Shown: positions 9,838 through 18,137 of the stretch, in pieces
Position numbering within the stretch: position 1 is the first letter of the stretch
Layout: every line of letters begins with the position of its first letter
Origin: Promicromonospora sp. MEB111
GTDB taxonomy: Bacteria > Actinomycetota > Actinomycetes > Actinomycetales > Cellulomonadaceae
Reading direction: 5' to 3'
DNA: 64,000 nt
Assembly: GCF_030209445.1 (NCBI RefSeq)
Contig: NZ_JARVSD010000013.1
Span: 186,001-250,000, forward strand
Made by a program: the position numbers and the translations under genes
The notes under the pieces: model-generated
Seen by the model: the letters and a program-made list of their open reading frames with translations, nothing else
Told to the model about the DNA's origin: nothing
Database searches by the model: none

Positions 9838-9843
9838 ATCGTA
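9838..9843 (-). promoter_or_regulatory. Candidate -10 box of ileS
   Basis: TACGAT on the reverse strand lies about 7 bases before the predicted start of the T-box leader. No convincing -35 is seen at the standard distance. The sigma-factor gene promoter must lie in the same short interval, reading the other way. Confidence 0.35.
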
Positions 9844-9909
9844 CCGAACCCCGGCAACCGGAAAGATCCCGCGTGCAACCTGATCGGACCCGGGACACGT
9901 CCAGGGGGC

Positions 9910-10524
9910 ATGAGCACAATCAGCGAAGCGACCGGTCCGCCGGTCCGCACGTCCCGGCCGGCCGAGCCGGTGGCGAGCCCGGACGCCACGTCCGGATTCT
10001 CGGTGGTCCGCACCGGCGCGTCCGCCGAGGAGCAGTTCCGGCTCTTCGCCGTCGAGCACACCGCGGCGCTGCACCGCATCGCCTACCTGCTGTGCGGTGA
10101 CGACCACCGCGCGCACGACCTCACCCAGATCGCCTTGGAGCGCACCTACCGCCGCTGGTCCCGGATCGACGGCAACCCGTTCGCCTACGCCCGGAAGGTG
10201 CTGGCCACCGCCCGCATCGACGGGTGGCGGCGCACCCGCCGCGAGGTGCTCCAGCCGCCGGAGAACGTGGCCGTCGCGCAGGAGGCCCGGCAGGACGCCG
10301 TCGGCGACGGCGGCGCCCAGGTCGCGGAGCGGGAGCGCCTCGTGCGGGCGCTCCGGCAGCTCGGGCCGGGCCAGCGGCGGGTCGTGGTGCTCCGGCACCT
10401 GCTCGACCGGTCGGAGGCCGACGTCGCCGAGGAGCTCGGCGTCAGCGTCGGCAACGTGAAGTCCCAGGGCGCACGCGGCCTCGCCCGCCTGCGCGCACTG
10501 CTCTCGGAAGGACAGGACGCATGA
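9910..10524 (+). CDS. SigE-family (ECF-type) RNA polymerase sigma factor
   Basis: A 204-residue group 4 sigma factor. Region 2 spans about residues 40-110 ([34 protein letters not shown]), and region 4 about 140-195 with the helix-turn-helix [20 protein letters not shown]. The length fits the SigE family frequent in actinobacteria. I chose the ATG at 9910 because a G-rich stretch precedes it and upstream codons lie in the ileS leader/promoter region. Its stop overlaps the next gene by four bases, so the downstream membrane protein is probably its regulator or effector. Its stimulus is unknown. Confidence 0.88.
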   Translation: MSTISEATGPPVRTSRPAEPVASPDATSGFSVVRTGASAEEQFRLFAVEHTAALHRIAYLLCGDDHRAHDLTQIALERTYRRWSRIDGNPFAYARKVLATARIDGWRRTRREVLQPPENVAVAQEARQDAVGDGGAQVAERERLVRALRQLGPGQRRVVVLRHLLDRSEADVAEELGVSVGNVKSQGARGLARLRALLSEGQDA

Positions 10525-11315
10525 CCAGCAACGACCACACCCCCGAGCCGGCCGACGACGGCTGGCTGGCGCACGTGCGCGAGGTGAGCGGCGGTGTCAC
10601 GCCGCCGACCCCGGGGAACCCGCACGACATGGCCCGCGTCGCCGTGCGCCGCACGCGCACCCGCCGGGCGGTCCTCGTGACCGGTGGCGGGGTGACGGCG
10701 GTGGCGGCCTTCGCGGGCGCCGCGTTCGCCCTCGGCGGCCCGACGACGGCCGGCGTGCTGCTGCCGGGCGCGGCGCCGTCGGCGTCGGCGTCGGCGGACC
10801 CGTCGTCCAGCGTCTCGGAGGAGGAGGTCCGGGACGCGGCGAAGGACGCGCTGGGGTCGGCGGCGGACGTGCCGGCCGATTGGCACACGCACGAGCTGGC
10901 GGGCCTGACCTACGCCCTGCCGCCCGAGATCGTGACCAGCGGCCCGGTCGTGGACGAGCCCGGCGTGACCTCGGACATGTGGCACAGCAGCGTGGACCCC
11001 GACGCCCCGCCGTTCCTCCGGATGGCCTACTACGACGAGGGCTCCTCGACCCCGGCGTGGCCGGGCATCGCCGACCGGACCGGCGGCGAGCCGTTCGACC
11101 TGCCGGGGGCAGAGCGCGCCGAGGCGTTCGACGTAGCCGCCGAGGTCTATGGCCTGCCCGCCGGCACCGAGGTCCCCGACGATCAGAAGGGCCCGACGAT
11201 GCTGGTCCTCGAGCCGGCCACCGGCGAGGGCGCCTACGTCATCACGCTGAACCTCCCCCACGAGACGGCCGAGGCTTTCGTCGGGTCATTCCTCCCGACC
11301 CTGTCGCTCGACTGA
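10521..11315 (+). CDS. Single-pass membrane protein coupled to the sigma factor (possible anti-sigma)
   Basis: A 264-residue protein starting at an ATG that overlaps the sigma-factor stop (ATGA). Residues 1-48 are polar and would face the cytoplasm, about 49-71 form one membrane helix ([21 protein letters not shown]), then an Ala/Ser-rich linker and a roughly 170-residue outer domain follow. No zinc anti-sigma HxxxCxxC motif is present. The coupling suggests it holds or signals to the sigma factor, as such partners commonly do, but I recognise no named family. Confidence 0.65.
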   Translation: MTSNDHTPEPADDGWLAHVREVSGGVTPPTPGNPHDMARVAVRRTRTRRAVLVTGGGVTAVAAFAGAAFALGGPTTAGVLLPGAAPSASASADPSSSVSEEEVRDAAKDALGSAADVPADWHTHELAGLTYALPPEIVTSGPVVDEPGVTSDMWHSSVDPDAPPFLRMAYYDEGSSTPAWPGIADRTGGEPFDLPGAERAEAFDVAAEVYGLPAGTEVPDDQKGPTMLVLEPATGEGAYVITLNLPHETAEAFVGSFLPTLSLD

Positions 11316-11331
11316 CCCCACCCTCAACCAC

Positions 11332-11402
11332 CCGGTGTTGACCACAGCAGTTGCTGCCAGAGGGAGGGCAAATCTGGCAGCAACTGCTGTGGTCAACACC
11401 GG
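11332..11402. repeat. Perfect 30-bp inverted repeat (copies 1 and 2 of a 24-bp element)
   Basis: Arms at 11332-11361 and 11373-11402 are perfectly complementary with an 11-base loop. Each arm holds one copy of a 24-bp element (11337-11360 forward, 11374-11397 reverse; begins GTTGACCACAGC and ends TTGCTGCCAG). It could end transcription of the sigma/membrane operon. Three more, slightly diverged copies lie at 12423-12510, on the other side of the single gene between them. Confidence 0.8.
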
Positions 11403-11454
11403 AGCTTGTGGATAGCAACAGTGAGCAATCGGCATCATCAGGTGTAATCGTGGG

Positions 11455-12516
11455 GTGCCCTCCAAGGAAGCCGTCCCGACGCAGCTTCTCGAGCTCGCGC
11501 GGCGGCAGGGCGGGCTCGTGTCCGCCGAGCAGTGCGAGGCCGCCGGCGTCGGGCCGTCGCGGCGACGGAATCTCGTCGCCGGGGGCGCTTGGCGCCGGGT
11601 GGCCCGCGGCGTCTTCGACACCGGCACCGTGCTGGCTGACCTGCACCCTTACGACATCGCCCGGTTACGCGCGGTCTGGTCGACGCTCCTGGCCAACCGG
11701 CGAGCGATCGCCGTCGGCGCCTGCGCCCTCATGCTGCACGGGGTCCAGGGGCTGCCCCGACACCTCGTCCCCGAGTCGGCGCTGCCGCGCGGCGCGGCAG
11801 GCAGGGCACGCGACGGGACCACCCTGCGGCAGTACGTGACCCGGGCCGAGACGGTCCGGATCCACGGTCGCGAGGTGGTCGAGCCGGAGCTCGCCCTGGT
11901 CCAGGCACTGCCTACCCTGAGCAGGGACGACGCCGTGGCGAGCCTCGACAGCGCCCTGCACCGGGGCCTGATCGAGCCGACGCAGCTGGTGACGATCCGC
12001 CGTCGGCTCCGACGCCGACGGAACTCGCTCAAGGTGATCCCCTGGCTCGCCCTCGCGGACGGCCGCGCCGAGTCACCGCCCGAGAGCCACGCCCGCCTGC
12101 GGCTGCACGATGCCGGGATCGCGCCCGACGACCTGCAACGGGACCTCTTCGACGCCGCGGGCCGGTTTCTCGGCAGGGCCGACATGGTCTGGTACCTGGG
12201 CGGCGGTCGCTGGCTGATCGTGGAGATCGACTCGCAGGAGTTCCACGGCACGGACCGGCAGGTGGAGCATGACGTGGTGCGCCAGAACGGGCTGCTCGGC
12301 GAGGGCCGGAACATCATCCTGCGCTTCTTCCCGACCCACCTGACCACGGGCGACATCGTCGACCGGGTCGCCGAGATCCTGACCCGCGAGACGTGGCGCC
12401 CCCACGGCCCCCTCCCGCCCCCGTTGACCACAGCGGTTCCTGCCAGCCGGTCGCCGTTCCTGGCAGCAACTGCTGTGGTCGACGACTTGGCAGGAACTGC
12501 TGGGGTCAACGGCTAG
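11455..12516 (+). CDS. AbiEi-like N domain with C-terminal PD-(D/E)XK-type nuclease fold (DUF559-like) orphan
   Basis: A 353-residue protein. The N-terminal 70 residues (LLELARRQGGLVSAEQCEAAG, then WRRVARGVFDTG) match the winged-helix domain of AbiEi-type antitoxins; the C-terminal half has nuclease-like spacing: Glu in AESPPESHARL, Asp in GRADMVWYLGG and the ExD core in LIVEIDSQEFHG. Such fusions are numerous in actinobacteria and lack a proven function; no AbiEii toxin lies beside it. It starts at GTG 11455 without a clear ribosome site. The last 30 codons are read through copies 3-5 of the flanking repeat, giving a low-complexity tail. Confidence 0.72.
   Translation: MPSKEAVPTQLLELARRQGGLVSAEQCEAAGVGPSRRRNLVAGGAWRRVARGVFDTGTVLADLHPYDIARLRAVWSTLLANRRAIAVGACALMLHGVQGLPRHLVPESALPRGAAGRARDGTTLRQYVTRAETVRIHGREVVEPELALVQALPTLSRDDAVASLDSALHRGLIEPTQLVTIRRRLRRRRNSLKVIPWLALADGRAESPPESHARLRLHDAGIAPDDLQRDLFDAAGRFLGRADMVWYLGGGRWLIVEIDSQEFHGTDRQVEHDVVRQNGLLGEGRNIILRFFPTHLTTGDIVDRVAEILTRETWRPHGPLPPPLTTAVPASRSPFLAATAVVDDLAGTAGVNG
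12423..12510. repeat. Copies 3-5 of the 24-bp element inside the 3' end of the nuclease-like gene
   Basis: Copy 3 (12423-12446, forward, 2 mismatches), copy 4 (12460-12483, reverse, 1 mismatch) and copy 5 (12487-12510, reverse, 3 mismatches) repeat the element seen at 11337-11397. Copies 3 and 4 form an imperfect inverted repeat with a 13-base loop. They encode the last residues of the gene ending at 12516 and sit where it meets the convergent MFS gene, so they may also act as terminator. Confidence 0.8.
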
Positions 12517-13922
12517 ATGGCGCGCGGCGTGGCGGGATCGGCGTCAACTGCGGTGGCGGGCGGCGCCTCGCGGTAGCGGCGGCTCAGGAGGCGGTAGTAC
12601 CTGCTCGACAGCGCGTAGCCCGTCAGGGCGAGGCCGAGCACCGCGACGAGCACGAACACGAGTGCGATCCCCCGGGCGTCGCCCGTGCCGAACCAGTCGC
12701 CGATCCAGCGGGCACCCGTGCCGCCGTCGCGCATGAACGGGATGAAGAAGAACTGGGTGAGCGGACTGATCAGGAACGCCGTGAGCGGCGAGGCGGCCTG
12801 CTCCACCGACTGCGCGAACCCGAACACCCGGCCCTGCCGCTCGTACGGCACGACCTTCTGCAGCACCGTCTGCTCGGAGGCCTCGACGTACGGCATGGCC
12901 ATCATGTAGACCGCCAGTCCGGCCACGAGCCAGACCACCGAGGCCTGCATCGGGAAGACGACGGTGACGGCCCACAGGCCCAGGTTGACCAGCAGGATGG
13001 TGCGCACCGGGTTGGACCCGAGGCCCGTGCGGGCGATGAGCAGGCCGGCCACGATCATCAGGGCGCTCAGCGCACCCCAGACCAGGCCCCACGCCTGCAC
13101 GGACATCATCGACAGCCCGTACGCGTCCATGAGCGCCATGAACGCACCGCCCAGCAGGTTGTTCAGCGCGGTGAACGCGATCAGCGCCCACATCCCGGGG
13201 ATGCGGCCGACCACCCGCATCGTGCCCCGCAGGTCGACCCTCCGGGGCTCGCCCTCCGCCGCGGCGTGCGACAGCGACTCGGGAACCTTGACGAAGTGCA
13301 GGTGCACGAGTGCGACCACGAGCACGCCGAGGGCGAGGACCAGGCACGTCCGCATGCCGTCGAGCGCCACGAGCAGGCCGCTGATCACCGACGTGACGAG
13401 GAACGAGATGCCCAGGACCGTGCCGACCAGACCGTTCGCGCGGTCCCGGAGGCTGTCGTCGAAGAGGGCCGTGACCACCGTCGGGAGCGCGATGGAGCGC
13501 AGGTTGCCCGCGATCACCCCGCACATGAGGAGCACGATCAGGACCCAGAGGCGGACGCTGCCCGGGTCGGTCCACTCCTCGGCCGGCGTGAGCAGGTACA
13601 TGGCCAGGCAGACCGCGTAGAACGCGAACGACACCAGGGCCGAGGCCTGCATCACCAACTTCTTGCGGTGGTGGTCCACCAGGCTGCCGAACCACACGCC
13701 GGTGCCGACCATCGCGACGAGGAACAGGCCGGCGATGACGCCCGTCGCGAAGACCGACCGGGTCTCCAGGAACACGAAGAACGTGACGGCGAACCACACC
13801 GTGTAGTTGATGACGCCTACGAGCAGCACGTTCACCAACAGCTGGGCGAAGGTTCGCACGGTCGGGTCGGCCAGCCGAAGGCGCGGGGCGACGTCGGCGG
13901 CGGACTGCGGTTCGTGACTCAT
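12513..13922 (-). CDS. MFS transporter, probable drug/metabolite exporter
   Basis: A 469-residue, very hydrophobic protein with about 12 membrane helices and the loop-2/3 motif GSLVDHHRKKLVMQ typical of the major facilitator superfamily, nearest in look to the MFS_3/enterobactin-exporter-like group. The ATG at 13922 was preferred to one 21 bases upstream because GGAG lies just before it. The stop overlaps that of the convergent gene. A 20-bp MerR/SoxR-type palindrome overlaps its promoter, so induction by a drug or redox signal is likely, though no MerR gene is adjacent. The substrate is unknown. Confidence 0.85.
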   Translation of the reverse strand: MSHEPQSAADVAPRLRLADPTVRTFAQLLVNVLLVGVINYTVWFAVTFFVFLETRSVFATGVIAGLFLVAMVGTGVWFGSLVDHHRKKLVMQASALVSFAFYAVCLAMYLLTPAEEWTDPGSVRLWVLIVLLMCGVIAGNLRSIALPTVVTALFDDSLRDRANGLVGTVLGISFLVTSVISGLLVALDGMRTCLVLALGVLVVALVHLHFVKVPESLSHAAAEGEPRRVDLRGTMRVVGRIPGMWALIAFTALNNLLGGAFMALMDAYGLSMMSVQAWGLVWGALSALMIVAGLLIARTGLGSNPVRTILLVNLGLWAVTVVFPMQASVVWLVAGLAVYMMAMPYVEASEQTVLQKVVPYERQGRVFGFAQSVEQAASPLTAFLISPLTQFFFIPFMRDGGTGARWIGDWFGTGDARGIALVFVLVAVLGLALTGYALSSRYYRLLSRRYREAPPATAVDADPATPRAI

Positions 13923-13936
13923 GGGACAACTCCAGT

Positions 13937-13956
13937 ACCTCAACGAAGGTTGAGGT
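13937..13956 (-). promoter_or_regulatory. MerR/SoxR-type operator-promoter of the MFS gene
   Basis: ACCTCAACGAAGGTTGAGGT is a perfect 8-4-8 palindrome. On the reverse strand it begins inside a -35-like TTGACC (13959-13954), the usual arrangement for MerR-family activators that untwist an over-long promoter spacer. The -10 is unclear. The start codon is only about 14 bases further, so the mRNA leader must be very short. Confidence 0.65.
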
Positions 13957-14147
13957 CAAGACCTGCGCTCGCACCTCATCGTTCTCCTGGTCGACGGCGC
14001 GGGCCACCGGAAGTCATCGGCGACCGCACCCGAGGCGCCACGGAGTGATCCAGATCACATGTTCTTCGGAAATACTATGTGGTTCACGAATGATTGATCC
14101 TGGAGGCCGCATCGGCCGGACACGACACCTCCAGGAGGAACCCGACC

Positions 14148-14795
14148 ATGGCAACACTGCTGCACATCGACGCGAGCATCCAGGGCGACAACTCGGTCAG
14201 CAGGCAGCTCACCGCACGGGCCGCGAGCGCCTGGCACGCCGCGCACCCGGGCGGCACGGTGACCTACCGCGACCTCGGCGCCCACCCGGTGCCGCACTTC
14301 GACGCCGCCGCCAACGTCAGCCGCGGCCTGCCGGCCGACCAGCACACCCCCGAGCAGGCCGAGTCGTGGGCCCGCATCTCGGAGCTCGTGGGCGAGGTCG
14401 CCGCCGCCGACACCGTGCTGCTCGGCCTGCCGATCTACAACTACGGGGCGCCGAGCACGGTGAAGTCCTGGGTGGACCACCTGATGGCGCCCGGGCTGTC
14501 CATCGACCCCGAGACCGGGAAGGGCCTGCTCGGCGGGCGCGACTTCGTCGTGGTGGTCTCCCGCGGCGGCGGGTACGGCGAGGGCGCCCCGCGGCAGGGC
14601 TGGGACCACGCGACGGCGTGGCTGCCGCACGGTGTGGCGATGGTGGGGCTGGAGCCGCGCTTCATCACCACCGAGCTGACGCTCGCGGGGACCAACCCCG
14701 CGATGGCCGGGCTGGTGCCGCTGGCCGAGGAGAGCCGCCGGCAGGCCGAGGCCGCCATCGACGACCTGTGGGCGCCCGCGGTCGCCACCGCCTGA
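14148..14795 (+). CDS. FMN-dependent NADH:quinone oxidoreductase / azoreductase
   Basis: A 215-residue flavodoxin-fold enzyme of the AzoR family that reduces quinones and azo compounds with two-electron transfer, protecting against redox cyclers. The FMN phosphate loop is near the N terminus (LLHIDASIQGDNSVSRQL), the isoalloxazine-contacting stretch is GLPIYNYGAPSTVKSWVDH, and VVVSRGGGYGEG follows. Start ATG 14148 has a strong AGGAGG site. It is divergent from the MFS exporter and followed by a MarR regulator, which fits a small detoxification locus, probably sensing quinone-like chemicals. Confidence 0.88.
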   Translation: MATLLHIDASIQGDNSVSRQLTARAASAWHAAHPGGTVTYRDLGAHPVPHFDAAANVSRGLPADQHTPEQAESWARISELVGEVAAADTVLLGLPIYNYGAPSTVKSWVDHLMAPGLSIDPETGKGLLGGRDFVVVVSRGGGYGEGAPRQGWDHATAWLPHGVAMVGLEPRFITTELTLAGTNPAMAGLVPLAEESRRQAEAAIDDLWAPAVATA

Positions 14796-14821
14796 GCGCC
14801 CGCTCACGGCGTAATTCCCCA

Positions 14822-14863
14822 CGTCGCGACCCCGTGCTCCCGTAGAGTTGCGGGGTCGCGACG
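14822..14863. promoter_or_regulatory. Inverted repeat upstream of the MarR gene (operator or terminator)
   Basis: Perfect 13-base arms, CGTCGCGACCCCG (14822-14834) and its complement (14851-14863), enclose TAGAGT, a reasonable -10. It ends 14 bases before the MarR start. It may be the MarR operator or the terminator of the azoreductase gene; both are possible. Confidence 0.5.
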
Positions 14864-14877
14864 ACGAAGGAGATGCC

Positions 14878-15330
14878 GTGGAGGAGCCGCCGGTACTGGC
14901 GCAGTCGGTACGCCGATCGGGCGCGCTCATCGACTACCTGGCCCGCCACCTGCGCCGGCGCAGCGAGTCCGCGCTCGCGCCCCTCGGCCTGCGCACCCGC
15001 CACCTCGTGGCCCTGACGGTGCTCCGCGACCGGGCCGAGATCACGCAGCAGGACCTGGCCGCCGCGCTCGTGCTGGACAGCACGAACATCGTGGGGCTGC
15101 TCAACGAGCTGGAGGGCAAGCACCTGGTCGAGCGGCGGCGTTCGCCGCAGGACCGGCGCCGGCACGTGGTCTCCCTGACCGACGACGGCGTGACGCTGCT
15201 CTGCCAGGCGGAGGCCGCGCTCGCGGCCGTCGAGGACGAGGTCTTCGAGACCCTCCGGCCGGAGCAGCGCGACCAGCTCCACGGGCTGCTCGTGGCGGCG
15301 ACGTCGTCGGCGTCGGCGCCGTTCTGCTGA
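14878..15330 (+). CDS. MarR family transcriptional regulator
   Basis: A 150-residue winged-helix repressor: LRTRHLVALTVLRDR, helix-turn-helix ITQQDLAAALVLDSTNIVGLLNELE, and the wing DRRRHVVSLTDDG, all in the usual order. The GTG at 14878 was chosen over an upstream GTG because AAGGAG lies 7 bases ahead. A perfect inverted repeat sits over the likely promoter, so self-repression is expected; the azoreductase and MFS genes next door are plausible further targets. Confidence 0.9.
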   Translation: MEEPPVLAQSVRRSGALIDYLARHLRRRSESALAPLGLRTRHLVALTVLRDRAEITQQDLAAALVLDSTNIVGLLNELEGKHLVERRRSPQDRRRHVVSLTDDGVTLLCQAEAALAAVEDEVFETLRPEQRDQLHGLLVAATSSASAPFC

Positions 15331-15333
15331 CGG

Positions 15334-16935
15334 TCAGCCCACCGAAACCGTCACCGTGTGCCAGCCCGTCGCGCCGTCGGGGGCGGGCGGCGCCTCGGCC
15401 TCCGTCTGGACCAGGCCGTCGGCGTCCGTGGCGCGCACCGCCAGCGTGTGGTTGCCCGCGGCCAGGTCGATCGACGCGTGCCACTGGCGCCACGTGTCGG
15501 GACCCACCGTCTCGGCGAGCTCGGCGGTGACCCAGTCGCCGTCGTCGGCCCGGACCTCCACCTTGCCGATGCCCGTGTGCTGCGCCCAGGCGACGCCGGC
15601 CACGGTCACCGCGCCGGCGGGCGCGGAACCGCGCGGCACGTCGATGCGCGACTCGATCTTGATCGGTCCCAGCGCGGACCAGCCGCGCGGTGTCCAGTAG
15701 CCCTGGTCGGCGTCGAAGGTGGTGACCTCCAGCGACGTGACCCACTTGGTGGCCGACACGTACCCGTACAGGCCGGGCACCACGAGCCGCGCGGGGAAGC
15801 CGTGCTCCACGGGCAGCGGCTCGCCGTTCATGCCGATCGCGAGCAGGCTGTCGCGGTCGGGGTCCTGCAGCACCTCCAGCGGCGTGCCGGCGGTGAAGCC
15901 GTCGGTGCTCCGGGAGAGCACCATGTCGGCGCCCGCCCGCGGCTTGGCGCGCTCCAGCAGCGCGCGGATCGGGTAGCCGAGCCAGAGCGCGTTGCCGATG
16001 AGGTCGCCGCCCACGGTGTTGCTCACGCAGGCCAGCGTCACGTGGTGCTCCTCCAGCGGGAGCGCGAGGAGCTCGTCCCAGGTGATCGTGAACGGCTCCT
16101 CCACCAGGCCGTGGACCTCCAGCGACCAGTCCTCGGGGTTGACCTGCGGCACGATCAGCGCCGTGTCGATGCGGTAGAAGTCCGGGTTCGGCGTGACGTA
16201 CGGGGTGAGGCCGTCGAGCTTCAGGTCAGCCCCTGCGGGCACCGGGGGCGCCGTCGTGCGGGCCGTGGGCAGGCGCAGCTTGTCGCGGACGGCGCTCACC
16301 GCCGTCGAACCCGCCGAGAGCACGCGCGAACCCACCAGCGCCAGCGCGGCCACGCCCACGGTGATGCCGGAGACGGTCAGGAAGCCGCGGCGGTCCACCC
16401 CGCCGTCCGGCGCAGCGCTGCCCGAGCCCCCGCTGCCCGACGCCGCGCGCCGGGACGGCACCGGTCGCAGCCGCGCCACGGCCGCGCGCAGCAGGAGGAC
16501 CGCGGCACCCAACCCGACGATGCTGGGCAGCGCCCACAGCGGCGTCGCGTCCGGGCGCAGCACCGCGACCATGGCCCCGACCACGCCGACGGCGCCCATC
16601 AGCAGCGCGCCGAACGGCGGCCGGCGCAGCTCCAGCCAGCCCGCGAGCGCCGCGCCCACGGCGAGGACCACGCCCATCGTCCCGAGCAGGACCGCCTTGT
16701 CGTTGGTGCCGAACCACTGCACGGCGAAGTCCTTGAGCCATCCGGGCACCGCGTCGACCACGGCGGCGCCGCCCGCGAAGAGCGTGCTCGCGCCGGGTGC
16801 GACGACGGCGGCGACGAGCTCCGCGACGGCGAGTCCCGCACCCCCGGCGAGCACGCCCGCCAGCGCGGCCCAGCCCGTGTCTCCCGGGCTGCGGTCGGCC
16901 TGCGCGGCCGCCGGGCTCTCGGTTGCCTGAGTCAT
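15334..16935 (-). CDS. Membrane-anchored molybdopterin oxidoreductase, sulfite-oxidase fold
   Basis: A 533-residue protein with about four membrane helices in residues 20-155, a linker, a further hydrophobic/twin-arginine-like stretch (VDRRGFLTVSGITVGVAALALVG, about 180-205), then the sulfite-oxidase-type molybdopterin domain. Cys303 in TLACVSNTVGG is the expected molybdenum ligand. The C-terminal third (IDVPRGSAPAGAVTVAGVAWAQ onward) is the Ig-like Mo-co dimerisation domain. Catalysis would be outside the membrane. Electron partner and substrate are not evident. It is convergent with the MarR gene, only 3 bases apart. Confidence 0.88.
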   Translation of the reverse strand: MTQATESPAAAQADRSPGDTGWAALAGVLAGGAGLAVAELVAAVVAPGASTLFAGGAAVVDAVPGWLKDFAVQWFGTNDKAVLLGTMGVVLAVGAALAGWLELRRPPFGALLMGAVGVVGAMVAVLRPDATPLWALPSIVGLGAAVLLLRAAVARLRPVPSRRAASGSGGSGSAAPDGGVDRRGFLTVSGITVGVAALALVGSRVLSAGSTAVSAVRDKLRLPTARTTAPPVPAGADLKLDGLTPYVTPNPDFYRIDTALIVPQVNPEDWSLEVHGLVEEPFTITWDELLALPLEEHHVTLACVSNTVGGDLIGNALWLGYPIRALLERAKPRAGADMVLSRSTDGFTAGTPLEVLQDPDRDSLLAIGMNGEPLPVEHGFPARLVVPGLYGYVSATKWVTSLEVTTFDADQGYWTPRGWSALGPIKIESRIDVPRGSAPAGAVTVAGVAWAQHTGIGKVEVRADDGDWVTAELAETVGPDTWRQWHASIDLAAGNHTLAVRATDADGLVQTEAEAPPAPDGATGWHTVTVSVG

Positions 16936-17039
16936 GAGCTCAGCCTGGCACGGGTTCCTGCGGGAACCGAGCCCTGACGCGGATCATGACGATCCCGTAA
17001 GGACTTGCCCGCGCCGGCCAGGGGACGCGGCGGCGGCGC

Positions 17040-17843
17040 TCAGATCCCGGTGTTGCGCACGATCTTCGAGTTGTGCGCCTGCGCCCGGGGCCGCACCGTG
17101 ACCAGGTCGATGTTGACGTGGTCGGGGCGGGACAGGGTCCAGGCGATCGTGTCGGCGATGTCGTCGGCCACCAGCGGCGTGTAGCCCTCGTAGACGGCGG
17201 CGGCCTTCGCGGCGTCGCCGCCGAACCGGACCAGCGAGAACTCCTCGGTCGCCACGGCGCCGGGGGCCACCTCGATGACGCGCACCGGCTCGCCCGCGAT
17301 CTCCCAGCGCAGCGTCTGGGACAGCATGTGCTCGGCGTGCTTGGCGCCCGTGTACCCGGCGCCGCCCTCGTAGGCGCCCTGGGCGGCGGTCGAGGTCACG
17401 TTCACGACGTCGGCCACGCCCTTCGCGGCGCCCGCCTCGCGCAGGAGGGGCAGCACCGCCTTGGTCACGCGCAGCGTGCCCAGCACGTTGATCTCGTACA
17501 TCTGCCGCCAGCCGTCGATGTCGGCGGCCTCCACGCGGTCCAGCCCGAGCGCACCGCCCGCGTTGTTCACGACGGCGTCGAGCCCGCCGGTCGCGGCGAG
17601 GTGCTCCGCGAGCGCGGCGACGGCGACGTCGTCGGTCAGGTCGACGGCGTAGACCTCGCAGCCGGTCTCCGCCGCGAGCGCCTCGAGGCGGTCCGCGCGC
17701 CGGGCCGCGGCCACGACGTCCCACCCGTCGGCACGCAGCCGGCGGGCGGTCGCGGCACCGATGCCCGACGACGCACCGGTCACCAGGGCGCGTCGGGTCG
17801 GCTTGGTCTCGGAACCGGTCTGCGGGGCGGTGCTGTCGCTCAT
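17040..17843 (-). CDS. Short-chain dehydrogenase/reductase
   Basis: A 267-residue Rossmann-fold NAD(P)-dependent oxidoreductase: cofactor motif TGASSGIG at 22-29, NNAG at 93-96, catalytic Ser151, Tyr164 and Lys168 in GYTGAKHA. An arginine in ARRADRL after strand 2 favours NADP. The sequence resembles the YdfG/serine-dehydrogenase-like group, but the substrate cannot be assigned. It stands alone, divergent from the uptake cassette starting at 18138. Confidence 0.9.
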   Translation of the reverse strand: MSDSTAPQTGSETKPTRRALVTGASSGIGAATARRLRADGWDVVAAARRADRLEALAAETGCEVYAVDLTDDVAVAALAEHLAATGGLDAVVNNAGGALGLDRVEAADIDGWRQMYEINVLGTLRVTKAVLPLLREAGAAKGVADVVNVTSTAAQGAYEGGAGYTGAKHAEHMLSQTLRWEIAGEPVRVIEVAPGAVATEEFSLVRFGGDAAKAAAVYEGYTPLVADDIADTIAWTLSRPDHVNIDLVTVRPRAQAHNSKIVRNTGI

Positions 17844-17985
17844 GGCCGCACCCTAACGTCGGCGGCCGCTCGCCGTCGGCCGGGTCCGTGTCCGTCCGCG
17901 GCACGGACGCCGTCGGGCCAGGTGGGGCGCCCGACGGCGGTTCGACGCCGAGAGCGAAAGCGCCCGGAACGCGCAGATCGGCCGG

Positions 17986-18137
17986 TGTAATGTGGCGGCC
18001 GGGTCGCGGGCCACGCTTTGGCCCGCCGATGCGGCTCTCGTCGTGAGCCGCTTCCCCGCCCGGACGCGAGATGGCGCGTCGCTGCTCACCCATGGCTTCC
18101 TGGCCGTGGGCTGTTCGTCGACCCTTGGAGCCATCGC
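17986..18137 (+). promoter_or_regulatory. Hairpin-rich 5' leader of the F420-0/cobalamin-type uptake operon
   Basis: A -10-like TGTAAT (17986-17991) precedes about 140 untranslated bases holding four consecutive hairpins: 18006-18013/18019-18026 (8 pairs), 18031-18037/18045-18051 (7), 18063-18068/18075-18080 (6) and 18089-18096/18103-18110 (8, one G-U). GGAG then precedes the GTG start. I do not see the cobalamin-riboswitch GCCACTG box. Such density of stable stems in a leader suggests an RNA regulator, unproven. Confidence 0.5.

Noticed and set aside
18006-18110. The importer leader as a cobalamin riboswitch
   Set aside because: I find no GCCACTG-type box or B12-box order; the hairpins are simple and short. 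Kept only as an unnamed RNA candidate.
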